Source: Phycisphaeraceae bacterium (GTDB lineage Bacteria > Planctomycetota > Phycisphaerae > Phycisphaerales > Zrk34). Taken from it: a DNA stretch of 64,000 nt. Positions 30,004 through 39,893 of this stretch are shown in pieces; position 1 is the first letter of the stretch; each line of letters begins with the position of its first letter. Location of the stretch: the NCBI GenBank assembly GCA_028282805.1, contig JANQHD010000047.1, forward strand, positions 23,218-87,217. Reading direction: 5' to 3'. The translations under genes were made by a program, and so were the position numbers. The notes under the pieces are model-generated. The model had not been told where the DNA came from. It saw only the letters and a list, made by a program, of their open reading frames with translations, and searched no databases.

Positions 30004-30035
30004 GGTGTTTCATATGCGGTTTGAAAGGGTTAAAG

Positions 30036-30239
30036 ATGGCACGCGACAAGAGATTCGCAGAAGTCAAGAAACTACTCGAATCACATGGTTGGACACTGAC
30101 CCGGATCAACGGCTCGCACCACATATTCACCAAACCGGGTCGGCCGAACGTGATCATTCCGGTTCACCGTGGCAAGGTTAAACCCGCTTATGCCCGCCAA
30201 GCGCAAAAAATCATCGAAGAACACGGCCAAGACGATTGA
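30036..30239 (+). CDS. hicA: HicA-family mRNA interferase toxin
   Basis: This 67-residue protein has the compact dsRBD-like HicA fold: MARDKRFAEVKKLLESHGW, the catalytic-His motif RINGSHHIFTKPGRPNVIIP, and a C-terminal helix. HicA cleaves mRNA and is neutralised by HicB. ATG 30036 has GAAAGGG upstream. It overlaps hicB by 50 bp. Local base composition is lower in G+C than neighbours, consistent with transfer. Confidence 0.9.
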   Translation: MARDKRFAEVKKLLESHGWTLTRINGSHHIFTKPGRPNVIIPVHRGKVKPAYARQAQKIIEEHGQDD

Positions 30240-30678
30240 CACCCCTTTTGCACCCAAAGACCTGAAGCGCGCGAAGGAACTGGCCCCCCGGTATCGCCTG
30301 GTGGTCGAGCAGCAGGTCGACGAGTTCGGCGGCTACGGCGCCACCGTGCTCGAACTGCCCAACGTTTACGGGTGGGGCGAGACCATCGAAGACTGTGTCC
30401 ACGAGACGAACGAACTGCTGGTGACCGCTCTGGCCTACCTGATTGAGCAAGGCGAGCCCATCCCAACGCCGGCTGGCGAGAACAAACGCACGGAACAGGT
30501 CAACGTCCGGTTGACGCCCTTGGAAAAAATGCGACTCGAAGCCGCGGCGGACTCGGAAGGTTACCGAGGCGTGTCGGACTACGTGCGAGCCCGAGCATTG
30601 CAACCGACTTCCGCACACAAGTCTAAGCCGCGCAAGGCGGCAACAACCAAGCGCCGCGCACGGCGATCGTCCACCTGA
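30190..30678 (+). CDS. hicB: HicB-family antitoxin
   Basis: This protein of about 162 residues has a HicB partial RNase H-like fold (RYRLVVEQQVDEFGGYGATV, PNVYGWGETIEDCVHETNEL). A C-terminal ribbon-helix-helix-like region follows (VNVRLTPLEKMRLEAAADSE) that would bind DNA, then a basic Lys/Arg tail. A GTG at 30169 is an alternative start. It is cotranscribed with hicA and ends 1 bp before the dipeptidase start. Confidence 0.88.
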   Translation: MPAKRKKSSKNTAKTIDTPFAPKDLKRAKELAPRYRLVVEQQVDEFGGYGATVLELPNVYGWGETIEDCVHETNELLVTALAYLIEQGEPIPTPAGENKRTEQVNVRLTPLEKMRLEAAADSEGYRGVSDYVRARALQPTSAHKSKPRKAATTKRRARRSST

Positions 30679-30679
30679 C

Positions 30680-31765
30680 GTGCTCATCTTCGACGGCCAT
30701 CTCGACCCGGCGCTCAACGCGCTGGCGTGCGACCGCGACCTGACGCTCGACGTGCAAACGCTGCGCCAGCGCGAGGCGGGCGGCGTGCACCACGAGTTCG
30801 GCACGTGCAGCACAAGCCTGCCGGCGATGAAACGCGGCGGGGTAGGTTTCTGCTTGGCGACGCTGCTGGCCCGGGCCAAGCCGTACGTGCCGCTCGACCG
30901 CGATTGCAAACGCACCGACGGCGACTGGCCCACCCAGTCGATGGCTTACGCCGTGGCACGCGGCCAGCTGGCGTACTACCGCTTGCTGGAAGAGCAGGGC
31001 CACGTCGTTGTGATCACCGACCGGGTCATGCTCGCGGCGCACACGGAGCTGCTCGAAGCGTCGCCCGACGAAGCGCCGCTGGGCGTGATCGTCACGCTCG
31101 AGGGCGCCGACCCGGTCGTCGAGCCCGATCAACTGCACGACTGGCACGCGCTCGGCGTCCGCACGCTGATGATGGCCCACTTCGGGCGCAGCCACTACTG
31201 CCACGGCACGCCGGCGCGCGAACCGGGCGCGGCGCACGATATCGACGGGCCGCTCACCGACAAGGGCCGCGCGCTGCTGAAGGTGATGGCCGAGCTGCGC
31301 ATGCCGCTCGACCTGACGCACACGTCCGACACCTCGTTCGACGAAGCGGTCGACCGGTTCGACGGGCCCATCTACACCAGCCACACCGCGTGCCGGGCCC
31401 TGGTCGACATCCAACGCAACCACAGCGACGAGCAGATGAAGCGCATCCTCGAGCGCGACGGCGTCGTGGGTTTGCCGCTGTACAACCGCTTCCTCGTTTC
31501 TGACGGCCCCGCGAGCGTCGCACACTGGGCCCAGCACGTCGACCACGTCTGCGCATTGGCCGGCGATGCGCAACACGTGGCGCTCGGCAGCGACCTCGAT
31601 GGCGGGTTCGGCGCCGACGACATCCCCGACCAGATCGACACCGCCGCCGACCTGCCCAAGCTCGCCGAGGCGCTTGAGGCACACGGCTATAGCGCCGACG
31701 ACACCGCCGCCATCCTGCACGGCAACTGGTTGCGCTTCTTCGGGGCGAACCTGCCGGCCGACTGA
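30680..31765 (+). CDS. Membrane dipeptidase (peptidase family M19)
   Basis: This 361-residue zinc dipeptidase has the N-terminal HxD pair (FDGHLDPALNALA), bridging Glu in IVTLEGADPVVE, metal ligands in LDLTHTSDTSFDEAV and YTSHTACRALVD, and the GSDLDGGFG motif. Family members hydrolyse dipeptides, often with a D-residue. It has no signal peptide. The start is GTG 30680, directly after hicB, so it may be read from the hicAB promoter. Confidence 0.9.
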   Translation: MLIFDGHLDPALNALACDRDLTLDVQTLRQREAGGVHHEFGTCSTSLPAMKRGGVGFCLATLLARAKPYVPLDRDCKRTDGDWPTQSMAYAVARGQLAYYRLLEEQGHVVVITDRVMLAAHTELLEASPDEAPLGVIVTLEGADPVVEPDQLHDWHALGVRTLMMAHFGRSHYCHGTPAREPGAAHDIDGPLTDKGRALLKVMAELRMPLDLTHTSDTSFDEAVDRFDGPIYTSHTACRALVDIQRNHSDEQMKRILERDGVVGLPLYNRFLVSDGPASVAHWAQHVDHVCALAGDAQHVALGSDLDGGFGADDIPDQIDTAADLPKLAEALEAHGYSADDTAAILHGNWLRFFGANLPAD

Positions 31766-31766
31766 T

Positions 31767-32201
31767 TCAACCCTCGGGTTCGATCTTGCTCACGCGCCGT
31801 CCGTGGCGGCCACCGTCGAAAGGCGTGGCTAAAAAGATCTGCACGGCTTTGAGCGCCATGTCACGCGTGATCGTGCGCTCGCCGATCGAAATGACGTTCG
31901 CGTCGTTGTGCCGGCGGGCGAGCTCGGCGGTCTTCTCGTCCCACACCAGCGCGCAGCGCACGCCCTTGATTTTGTTGGCGACGATCGCCTCGCCGTTGCC
32001 CGAGCCGCCCAGCACCACGCCGCGCTCCGCCTCGCCGCCGGCCACGGCCTGCGCCGCCGGCCGCACGAAGTCGGGGTAGTCGCAGTTGTCCGCCGAGTTC
32101 GTGCCGAAGTCCAGCACCTCGTGGCCCTGCTCGGTCAGCATCTGCTTGATGGCGACCTTGTACACGTAACCGGCGTGGTCCGCTCCGATGGCGATCTTCA
32201 T
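31767..32201 (-). CDS. rpiB: Ribose-5-phosphate isomerase B
   Basis: This 144-residue RpiB/LacAB protein begins MKIAIGADHAGYVYK and has VVLGGSGNGEAIVANKIKGV and RRHNDANVISIGERTIT. The catalytic region reads GGSGNGE, like the Mycobacterium-type enzyme that uses Glu, rather than the Cys of E. coli RpiB. It interconverts ribose- and ribulose-5-phosphate. Its start overlaps the stop of the upstream ygfZ-like gene by 4 bp. Confidence 0.95.
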   Translation of the reverse strand: MKIAIGADHAGYVYKVAIKQMLTEQGHEVLDFGTNSADNCDYPDFVRPAAQAVAGGEAERGVVLGGSGNGEAIVANKIKGVRCALVWDEKTAELARRHNDANVISIGERTITRDMALKAVQIFLATPFDGGRHGRRVSKIEPEG

Positions 32202-33316
32202 GGCGTGTTATCCGTTGGTCTGGCCCGTGAGTTCAATGTTCGGGTGGTCAGCGAGACCGTCGCGCCCTCGGCCGGCGCGTGCAGCGTCGTGCCGGGCGCG
32301 CGGCAGTCCCACTTGACCATCGCGATGCCGATCGGCTTGCCGCTGCGCATCGGCGACGGCGTGCTCGAGGTGACCGCGCCGACCGCGTCGCCGCCGGGTT
32401 GCGCGTACACCGGCGTGCCCGCCACGGGCAGCTCGTCGCCCTCCGCGTCGAAGCCGACCAGCGTCTTGGCCGGGTGGCCGATGTCTTTCATGCGCGCCAC
32501 GATCTCCTGCCCACGGTAGCAGCCCTTGGTAAAACTCACCGCCGCGTCGAGCAGCCCCGTCTCCCCCGGCAGCGAGTCCGACCCGAAGTCGATCATGAAC
32601 AGCGGCGAACCCGCCTCGATCCGCGCGATGTTGTACGCCAGCCAGCCCAGCGGCTTGATCGCGTCCGCCTCGCCGGCTTCGAGCAGCGCCTGCCACAGCA
32701 CCGGCGCGTGCGGCGTGATCGTCCACAGGTGCAGCCCCACCTCGCCGCACTCGTCGTCGCGGAACGCCAGCGGTTCGATCATGCCCAGCTTCAGCTTCGT
32801 CGCCGCGTGCGGTTCGAGCGGCTCCAGCGAGTGCGGGCTGAACCGTTCGAGCACGCCCATCGCCTTCGGCCCGTGCAGCGACAGGCGGTGGTACGTGGCG
32901 CGGTGGTCGATGATCTGCACGTCCTCACTGAACAGCAGCTTGTCTAGCTCGTCGAGCAGCTGCTGGGCGCACAGCACGTCGACGTCCAGCCAGGTCTGTT
33001 TCTCGCCGTGCACCACAAACAGGTCGGCGATGATCCGCCCCTGCGCGGTGAGCATGAACGCCCGGCGGACCTGGCCGGGGCCCATCGCGTTGATGTCCTG
33101 CGTCAGCACGTTGTGCAAAAAGCCTTGCCGATCACCGCCGGTCAGCTCGACCAGGGCGCGGTGGGGGCAGTCCATCAGGGTCGCCCCTTTGCGGACCGGG
33201 GCGTATTCGGTCTCGATCACGTCGTGCATGGCCACAACGGTCGCGCCCTCGCCGAACGGCATCAGCTGGGCGTCGGCGGCTTCGAATTGCGCTTCCAGCG
33301 GCGAGGGGTTGGCCAT
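32198..33316 (-). CDS. ygfZ: Folate-binding YgfZ/GcvT-like protein
   Basis: This 372-residue GcvT-fold protein carries the YgfZ signature KGCYRGQEIVARMKDIGHPA. The N-terminal GcvT part includes DCPHRALVELTGGDRQGFLH and VLTQDINAM. YgfZ/IBA57 proteins support Fe-S cluster enzymes such as MiaB, which is encoded 3 kb away. Start ATG 33316 gives MANPSPLEAQFEAADA; the longer upstream open frame is not supported by family length. Confidence 0.88.
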   Translation of the reverse strand: MANPSPLEAQFEAADAQLMPFGEGATVVAMHDVIETEYAPVRKGATLMDCPHRALVELTGGDRQGFLHNVLTQDINAMGPGQVRRAFMLTAQGRIIADLFVVHGEKQTWLDVDVLCAQQLLDELDKLLFSEDVQIIDHRATYHRLSLHGPKAMGVLERFSPHSLEPLEPHAATKLKLGMIEPLAFRDDECGEVGLHLWTITPHAPVLWQALLEAGEADAIKPLGWLAYNIARIEAGSPLFMIDFGSDSLPGETGLLDAAVSFTKGCYRGQEIVARMKDIGHPAKTLVGFDAEGDELPVAGTPVYAQPGGDAVGAVTSSTPSPMRSGKPIGIAMVKWDCRAPGTTLHAPAEGATVSLTTRTLNSRARPTDNTP

Positions 33317-33445
33317 CCGTGCAGGGTACGAGCGGGGCGGGCGGTCCGTCAACGCATATTTGTCTTGACATGGTTCGAGTCCCACCGCTAGCATCGCCGA
33401 TAACCCAAACGGTACCCGATCACACTCGCCTGCAAGGGGGCAGCT

Positions 33446-34177
33446 ATGACACAGTTCGATTACAGCGACGCCAGCAACCCGTACAGCTCCGCCGCGATGG
33501 TCGCCGACGCGCCGGCCGAAACCCGCGTCGACTTCATCCGCAAGACCTACCTCCACCTGGCCGGGGCGATCCTGGCCTTCGCGGGCATCGAGTTCGTCAT
33601 CTTCGCCACGGTCGACGTCGAGGGCCTGACCAAAACCATGCTCGGCGGCCAGTGGAGCTGGCTGATCGTGCTCGGCCTGTTCATGGTGGTCTCGTGGGTC
33701 GCCAACGCCTGGGCCCAGAACAGCACCTCCATCGCCATGCAGTACGCGGGCTTGATCCTGTACGTCGTGGCCGAAGCGATCATCTTCGTGCCGTTGCTGT
33801 TCATCGCCGACAAGTTTGCCGGGGGCGACGTGATCGCGTCGGCGGCGCTGATCACGCTGTTCATGTTCGCGGCGCTGACCATCTTCGTGTTCACCACCAA
33901 GATCGACTTTTCGTTCCTGCGCGGCGTGCTCATGATCGGCATGTTCGCCGCGATCGGCGTGATCGTCGCCTCCATCGCGATCGGCTTCTCGCTGGGCATG
34001 CTGTTCACCTGCCTGATGATCGCCCTCGCGTGCGGCTACATCCTTTACTACACGTCGAACGTGATGAAACACTACCGCGTAGGCCAACACGTCGCCGCGT
34101 CGCTGGCCCTGTTCGCCGCCGTGGCCCTGCTGTTCTGGTACGTGCTCCGCCTGCTGATCTCGTTGAACCAAGATTAA
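33446..34177 (+). CDS. Bax inhibitor-1/YccA family membrane protein
   Basis: This 243-residue protein has a hydrophilic N-terminus (DYSDASNPYSSAAMVADAPA) and seven membrane helices. The family motif around RKTYLHLAGAILAFAGIEFV and the end ALACGYILYYTSNVMKHYR are present. The ATG has a GGGGG box. Members are pH-sensitive Ca2+ leak channels or protease modulators in other bacteria. It is followed by a strong terminator. Confidence 0.9.
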   Translation: MTQFDYSDASNPYSSAAMVADAPAETRVDFIRKTYLHLAGAILAFAGIEFVIFATVDVEGLTKTMLGGQWSWLIVLGLFMVVSWVANAWAQNSTSIAMQYAGLILYVVAEAIIFVPLLFIADKFAGGDVIASAALITLFMFAALTIFVFTTKIDFSFLRGVLMIGMFAAIGVIVASIAIGFSLGMLFTCLMIALACGYILYYTSNVMKHYRVGQHVAASLALFAAVALLFWYVLRLLISLNQD

Positions 34178-34200
34178 ACGAACCGATCGAATACATACGA

Positions 34201-34235
34201 AAGGGCGTTCGTCTTTCGACGAACGCCCTTCTTTT
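34201..34235 (+). terminator. Strong terminator after the Bax-inhibitor gene
   Basis: A 13-bp perfect stem (AAGGGCGTTCGTC / complement) with a TTTC loop is followed by CTTTT, 23 bp after the stop codon. Confidence 0.92.
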
Positions 34236-34246
34236 GTAATCAGTTC

Positions 34247-34327
34247 CGAGCGAGCCGGGTTGTGCCAGCCCGGCCCGGCGCGCCGCGTGGTCACGTTTTG
34301 ACGGGCCGGGCCGGCCCGGCTCGCTCG
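34247..34327. repeat. Inverted repeat CGAGCGAGCCGGG ... CCCGGCTCGCTCG
   Basis: A 13-bp perfect inverted repeat with a 55-nt G+C-rich loop that holds further CCGGCCCGG palindromes. It fills the convergent gap between the Bax-inhibitor terminator and the cimA stop. It may be a cimA terminator structure or a mobile intergenic palindrome. Confidence 0.75.
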
Positions 34328-34333
34328 CTGCGT

Positions 34334-35944
<1,611 letters not shown>

Positions 35945-35965
35945 GTGTCGTTCCTTGTCCAATTC

Positions 35966-35995
35966 GAGCACGGCCCCGCGGGCCGTCGCTAAACG
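35966..35995 (+). repeat. Hairpin-TCGCTAAA element in the cimA 5' leader
   Basis: The stem ACGGCCC-CGC-GGGCCGT is followed by CGCTAAACG. It lies between the attenuator hairpin and the cimA start codon, in inverse orientation to cimA. Confidence 0.8.
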
Positions 35996-36007
35996 TGCAC
36001 GCCAAAC

Positions 36008-36031
36008 AAAAAACCCCGCCTCGCGGCAGGG
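36008..36031 (-). terminator. Attenuator terminator hairpin in the cimA leader
   Basis: On the minus strand CCCTGCC-GCGA-GGCGGGG forms a 7-bp stem with a 4-nt loop (one G-U pair), directly followed by T6. It lies 63 nt before the cimA ATG and 32 nt after the leader-peptide stop. The 5' arm (36023-36030) is complementary over 8 bp to the segment at the leader stop (36063-36070). Confidence 0.85.
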
Positions 36032-36063
36032 TGGTCAGTGTCTTCTTGCGATCACCGCCGATC

Positions 36064-36120
36064 CTACCGCCCGTGCGAAGGAATCATGATAATCTCGGCG
36101 ATGATGCTGCTGTGGCTCAT
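36064..36120 (-). CDS. Isoleucine-rich leader peptide of cimA
   Basis: An 18-codon ORF reads MSHSSIIAEIIMIPSHGR and then TAG. Five of 18 codons are Ile, clustered at positions 6, 7, 10, 11 and 13. It starts about 10 nt after a TACAAT box, so the mRNA would be nearly leaderless. Its last codons and stop overlap the proposed antiterminator strand. Ribosome stalling at Ile codons would leave that strand free to pair with the terminator arm and let cimA be transcribed. This is inferred from sequence only, but every element of a classical attenuator is present. Confidence 0.8.
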   Translation of the reverse strand: MSHSSIIAEIIMIPSHGR

Positions 36121-36130
36121 AACGTGAAAA

Positions 36131-36158
36131 ATTGTACCTCATGCGTGGGTGAAAGCAA
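36131..36158 (-). promoter_or_regulatory. Predicted promoter of the cimA leader
   Basis: On the minus strand TTGCTT and TACAAT are separated by 16 bp. Initiation about 7 nt downstream would leave a 5' UTR of only 3-4 nt before the leader-peptide ATG. Confidence 0.6.
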
Positions 36159-36193
36159 ATCTTTACCACGCCAATACGTGTATCATCGGCCTC

Positions 36194-36862
36194 ATGAGCG
36201 GTAAAGTCCACATCGAATCGTTCGCCTTGGGCGTCTGGCAAACCAACTGTTACCTGGTCTGGGTCGAGGGTTCGAGCGATTGCTGGATCGTCGACGCCGG
36301 CTACGAACCGCGGCCGATGATCGACGCGATCCAGCGCCATGACCTTGAGCCCGTCGCGGTCGTGCTGACCCACGCCCACCTCGACCACATCGGCGGCTTG
36401 GCGGAGGTGCGCGCGGTCTGGCCCGAGGCGCCGATCCTCATCCACCCGGCGGAAAAAGATTACCTGTCCGATCCGATGAACAACCTGTCGGTGATGTGGC
36501 CGCCGCCGATCACCGGGCCGCAGGCGACGGGCACGATCGATGTCGACCAACCGATGGCGTTGGCCGGCGAAACGTTCGAACTCCGCCACACGCCCGGCCA
36601 CAGCCCCGGCGGCGTCACGCTCATCCACCACGGCTCGAAGCAAGCGCTGGTCGGCGACACGCTGTTCGCCTCGGGCATCGGGCGGTTCGACTTCCCCCAC
36701 AGCGACGGGCTGGCGCTGATCCGCTCGATCCGCAACGAGTTGATGACGCTCGACGACGGCGTGCGCGTCTACCCCGGCCACGGGCCGAGCACGACCGTCG
36801 GCGCCGAGCGCAAAACGAACCCGTTCCTGCAGGTGTCCGAAGAAGAGCTGGGCATGATGTGA
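36194..36862 (+). CDS. MBL-fold metal-dependent hydrolase (glyoxalase II-like)
   Basis: This 222-residue protein has the metallo-beta-lactamase metal motif VVLTHAHLDHIGGL, plus LRHTPGHSPGGVTLIHHG, LVGDTLFASGIGRFDF and VYPGHGPSTTVGAE. This pattern is that of the YcbL/glyoxalase II-like subgroup acting on thioesters or small metabolites. The ATG at 36194 has no evident Shine-Dalgarno; a GTG at 36149 is an alternative. It is divergent from cimA and shares the promoter region. Confidence 0.9.
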   Translation: MSGKVHIESFALGVWQTNCYLVWVEGSSDCWIVDAGYEPRPMIDAIQRHDLEPVAVVLTHAHLDHIGGLAEVRAVWPEAPILIHPAEKDYLSDPMNNLSVMWPPPITGPQATGTIDVDQPMALAGETFELRHTPGHSPGGVTLIHHGSKQALVGDTLFASGIGRFDFPHSDGLALIRSIRNELMTLDDGVRVYPGHGPSTTVGAERKTNPFLQVSEEELGMM

Positions 36863-36875
36863 GCCGGTGCGAGGG

Positions 36876-37178
36876 TCAGCCGTCGAAGTGCGGCTCGAGG
36901 CTCACGATCAGGTTGTGCTTCGACAGCTGAACGTAATACAGCTCGGCCAACTCGCGGTGGGTGTGCAGCAGCATGGCCACGCCATCGCGGTGCGCCTCGA
37001 TCACGCGTCGGGTGGCCGCGGCCTCGCTCAGCGGCGTGCACTCGGTGATCGCTTCGATGGTGTTCGGCCGTTCGGTGATCTCGTCGTCGTGCAACAGCAA
37101 CCGCCAGTGGGGCAGCATGTGCCGTACCGTTGGCGGATCGGTCGGTTGCTCGCCTCTTTGATCGTATGGGTCGGCCAT
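36876..37178 (-). CDS. clpS: ClpS-like ATP-dependent protease adaptor
   Basis: This 100-residue protein has a disordered N-terminus and a ClpS-like domain. It shows HWRLLLHDDEITERPNTIEA (HDDE in place of HNDD), SEAAATRRVIEAHRDGVAML (conserved His), and the C-terminal LSKHNLIVSLEPHF. ClpS delivers N-degron substrates to ClpA/ClpC. No clpA is nearby. ATG 37178 has GGGAG at -8. The call rests on motif layout; a diverged paralogue is possible. Confidence 0.7.
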   Translation of the reverse strand: MADPYDQRGEQPTDPPTVRHMLPHWRLLLHDDEITERPNTIEAITECTPLSEAAATRRVIEAHRDGVAMLLHTHRELAELYYVQLSKHNLIVSLEPHFDG

Positions 37179-37383
37179 CGCTTCTCCCGTTTGCTCCACC
37201 CTTAATATGCAGAGCGAACGGTCCAACTTCAACCGTAAAATGCCTTGCGTAATCGTTAATTCCGTTACGGTCGGTGTGACCGGTGCTTATCCGGCTTGGC
37301 CGTTTGTACCGAGCTTCACATGCTTGACCAGATTCACACCCGCTGCGTTTGCGCTGCATCGTGTGAGGCGGCTGGGGCGCACG

Positions 37384-37407
37384 AAAAACCCCGGCACGTG
37401 ACCGGGG
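37384..37407 (-). terminator. Terminator after the lipoprotein gene
   Basis: On the minus strand CCCCGG-N7-CCGGGG is followed by T5, about 30 bp past the stop of the gene at 37437. Confidence 0.85.
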
Positions 37408-37436
37408 CTCGTCGAGTTATGTTGTATTAAAGCGCG

Positions 37437-38003
37437 TTACTCCAACGCGCCTTCCAGGTCGCTGGTGTCCGGCTGCGTGGCGGGTTCTTCGATGATCTTG
37501 ATCGCGGGTTCGGCCTTGGTCGCGGCGGGCTGTGTTGCCGGGTCTGGCTCCGGTTGCGGCTGCGGCTGCGGCGCTTCTTCGGGCAACACGATCTGCACGG
37601 GCGGCGCCTTGGGCACGTCGTCGACGGTGTCGGTCAGCTCGCGGATCTTCACCTCGATACGCACGGGGTTGCCGGGCAGCTGCATCTTGTTTTCGAGGCC
37701 GCCGGGCGCGAACCAGTCGTTGGGGTGCACGACCTGCCAGCTCACCGACGACGGCGGCGGGGCGGGCGCCTGGTGGTAGGTGAAGTTGTCGGGGTCGAAG
37801 TCGATGATCAGCTCGCGGCCGATCGGGATGTCGACGTTCAGCAGCTCATCGCCCGTGTAGGTGTCGACGACCAACACCGTGATGGGCGTGGCGTGCGTGC
37901 TGAGGAAGGCGTGGCGGTTCTTGCTTCCACCGTACGGCCACTGCGTTTTCGTGCAGCCGGTGGTGAGCAGCAGTGCCAGTGCGATCAATAGGAGTTTTTT
38001 CAT
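37437..38003 (-). CDS. Putative lipoprotein
   Basis: This 188-residue protein has a lipoprotein signal (KKLLLIALALLLTTGC). A beta-rich segment follows (ITVLVVDTYTGDELLNVDIP) and a tail rich in Pro, Gln and Glu (PQPQPQPEPDPATQP). No family is recognised. It stands alone, with its own terminator. Confidence 0.75.
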   Translation of the reverse strand: MKKLLLIALALLLTTGCTKTQWPYGGSKNRHAFLSTHATPITVLVVDTYTGDELLNVDIPIGRELIIDFDPDNFTYHQAPAPPPSSVSWQVVHPNDWFAPGGLENKMQLPGNPVRIEVKIRELTDTVDDVPKAPPVQIVLPEEAPQPQPQPEPDPATQPAATKAEPAIKIIEEPATQPDTSDLEGALE

Positions 38004-38061
38004 GATGGTCCCTCTGTCGTTGGACGCCGGAGACGACTAGGATAGCCTCAGACGCCCAGGT

Positions 38062-38475
38062 ATGCCATTGATGGATGAATCCGCCAACCAACCCGCCGAG
38101 CCGGACCCCGACGGTCAGCCGAACCCCGACGCACCCGCGCCGGACGCGTCCGCTAAGGACATATCGGCCGATCGCCGCCGATTCTTCTCACAATTGCTCG
38201 CCCTCGGCCTCGACGGCGTGGAACACGTCGGCCGCAACATGGGCAAGCGGTTCACCGACGCCATCGCCTCGGCCAACCTCAGCGAGACCGAGCCCGCCCC
38301 GCTGGTGACCGGCCCGGACCCCGCCCCCGACGCGATCGGCCGTGGCGAGGACGGGGCCGGCGACGGCGACGAGCAGGACTACCTCGACCTCGAGGCCTTA
38401 GCCGAACGCGAGCCCGACGGCGATGCCGACGACGAGTTCTTCGACCGGGCCGAGGCCGACCCGACGTACGAATAG
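38062..38475 (+). CDS. Hypothetical acidic protein
   Basis: This 137-residue, strongly acidic, Asp/Pro/Ala-rich protein has one central segment with helix-forming hydrophobic residues (RRRFFSQLLALGLDGVEHVG). No recognised domain. Start could be ATG 38062 or 38071. The codon pattern is like that of neighbours, so it is probably real. Confidence 0.55.
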   Translation: MPLMDESANQPAEPDPDGQPNPDAPAPDASAKDISADRRRFFSQLLALGLDGVEHVGRNMGKRFTDAIASANLSETEPAPLVTGPDPAPDAIGRGEDGAGDGDEQDYLDLEALAEREPDGDADDEFFDRAEADPTYE

Positions 38476-38495
38476 CGCCAAAGCTCACACCTAAA

Positions 38496-38519
38496 GCCCA
38501 CGCATGGCCATGCGTGGGC
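38496..38519. repeat. Perfect 24-bp palindrome, related to 13325-13356
   Basis: The half GCCCACGCATGG is followed by its exact complement. Compared with the copy at 13325, one position is C instead of G and the paired position is G instead of C, so the palindrome is preserved by a compensatory change. It lies between the acidic-protein gene and ychF. Confidence 0.9.
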
Positions 38520-38599
38520 GTTGCCTTACACCGCGTTCGAGACACGCCCGCCGCGCGGCGTTATCATGCCCGGCTTTTCAGACCCAAGGTGACCCGATC

Positions 38600-39688
38600 A
38601 TGGAAGCAGGCATCGTCGGCCTACCCAACGTTGGCAAGAGCACGCTGTTCAACGCCCTGACCGCGGCCGGCGCGCAGGCGAACAACTACCCGTTCTGCAC
38701 CATCGAGCCGAACGTGGGCATCGTGCCCGTGCCCGACCCGCGCTTGGCGACGATCAACCGGTACATCGAAACCAAAGAGGTCATCCCTGCGGTGCTGCGC
38801 TTGATCGACATCGCCGGCATCGTCAAGGGCGCCAGCGAGGGCGAGGGGTTGGGCAACAAGTTCCTCTCGCACATCCGGCAGGTCGACGCGATCCTGCAGG
38901 TCGTGCGCTGCTTCGAAGACGACGACATCACCCACGTCGACGGCGCGATCGACCCCTTGAACGACATCGAGACGATCGAGACCGAGCTGATGCTCGCCGA
39001 CATGCAGACCGTCGAGAGCGCCTTGGACAAGGCCAAACGCTCGGCCCGCACCGGCGACAAGGAGGCGCTGGCGCGCGTGGCGCTGCTCGAAAAGTGCCAG
39101 CGGTGCCTCGACAGCGACCAGCCCATCCGCAGCCTCGAACTCGACGAGGAAACCGCCAAGGCCACCAAGGGCCTCGGCCTGATCACCGCGAAGGACGTGC
39201 TGTACATCGCCAACGTCGACGAAGACGACCCGCTCGGCGAAGGCCCACTCGTGCAGAAGGTGCGCGAATACACCGCGGCCAACGGCGGGGCGGTGGTGCC
39301 GGTGTGCGCGAAGATCGAATCGGAGCTCGCCGAGCTCGACGCAGGCGACCGGTTGGAGATGCTCGAGTCGCTGGGCATGAGCGAGCCGGCGCTGGCGGTG
39401 GTGGCGCGGGCGGCGTACGAGTTGCTCGGTTTGCAGTCGTACTACACGGCGGGCGAGAAGGAGGTGCGCGCGTGGACCATCCACAAGGGCGATACCGCGC
39501 CGCAGGCGGCGGGCGTGATCCACACCGACTTCGAGCGCGGCTTCATCCGGGCCGAGGTCTACCACGTCGACGACCTGGTCGCGCACAAGTCCGAGGCGGC
39601 GATCAAGGCCGCGGGCAAGATGCGGTTGGAGGGCAAGGCGTACGTCATGGCCGACGGCGACGTGTGCCACTTCCTGTTCAACGTTTAA
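38600..39688 (+). CDS. ychF: Redox-regulated ATPase YchF
   Basis: This 362-residue Obg-family protein has G1 [60 protein letters not shown], and the NxxE-type variant ([10 protein letters not shown]) that makes the family prefer ATP. The C-terminal TGS domain ([20 protein letters not shown] and [11 protein letters not shown]) is complete. The ATG at 38600 has an AAGGTG box. Confidence 0.97.
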   Translation: MEAGIVGLPNVGKSTLFNALTAAGAQANNYPFCTIEPNVGIVPVPDPRLATINRYIETKEVIPAVLRLIDIAGIVKGASEGEGLGNKFLSHIRQVDAILQVVRCFEDDDITHVDGAIDPLNDIETIETELMLADMQTVESALDKAKRSARTGDKEALARVALLEKCQRCLDSDQPIRSLELDEETAKATKGLGLITAKDVLYIANVDEDDPLGEGPLVQKVREYTAANGGAVVPVCAKIESELAELDAGDRLEMLESLGMSEPALAVVARAAYELLGLQSYYTAGEKEVRAWTIHKGDTAPQAAGVIHTDFERGFIRAEVYHVDDLVAHKSEAAIKAAGKMRLEGKAYVMADGDVCHFLFNV

Positions 39689-39699
39689 CCGGCGTAAAC

Positions 39700-39718
39700 G
39701 GCGTTCGCGCCTTAATTT
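39700..39718 (+). terminator. Weak terminator after ychF
   Basis: GGCG-TTCG-CGCC is followed by TTAATTTT. The stem is only 4 bp but has a stable tetraloop. Confidence 0.4.
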
Positions 39719-39817
39719 TGCGGCCGGCGTCGCGTTTAATCCGATGAATGAAGTGGTCGCGGGTTCGACCGGGCGCGCGATTCGTCGCTCCGTTCGGCCC
39801 GGGATTTGCGTGTCGTT

Positions 39818-39840
39818 AAATAGGTGGGTCGCACCTATTT
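39818..39840. repeat. Hairpin AAATAGGTG-N5-CACCTATTT
   Basis: A perfect 9-bp inverted repeat with a 5-nt loop, 55 bp before the DUF2203 gene. It could act as a terminator or operator; the rest of the 205-bp gap between 39689 and 39893 shows nothing further. Confidence 0.6.
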
Positions 39841-39893
39841 GATCGGCGCGCCCGAAGCCGAATAATGAGTGGTATTGAAGTTTGGAGTTTGCC

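Noticed and set aside
33317..34294. N-terminal extension of the YgfZ-like protein to 698 residues
   Set aside because: The extension is antisense to the Bax-inhibitor gene and would cross its terminator. Family length and MANPSPLEAQ start support 33316.
37207..37401. Small rightward ORF of 64 codons between the clpS-like and lipoprotein genes
   Set aside because: No Shine-Dalgarno, no recognisable domain, and it runs through the minus-strand terminator.
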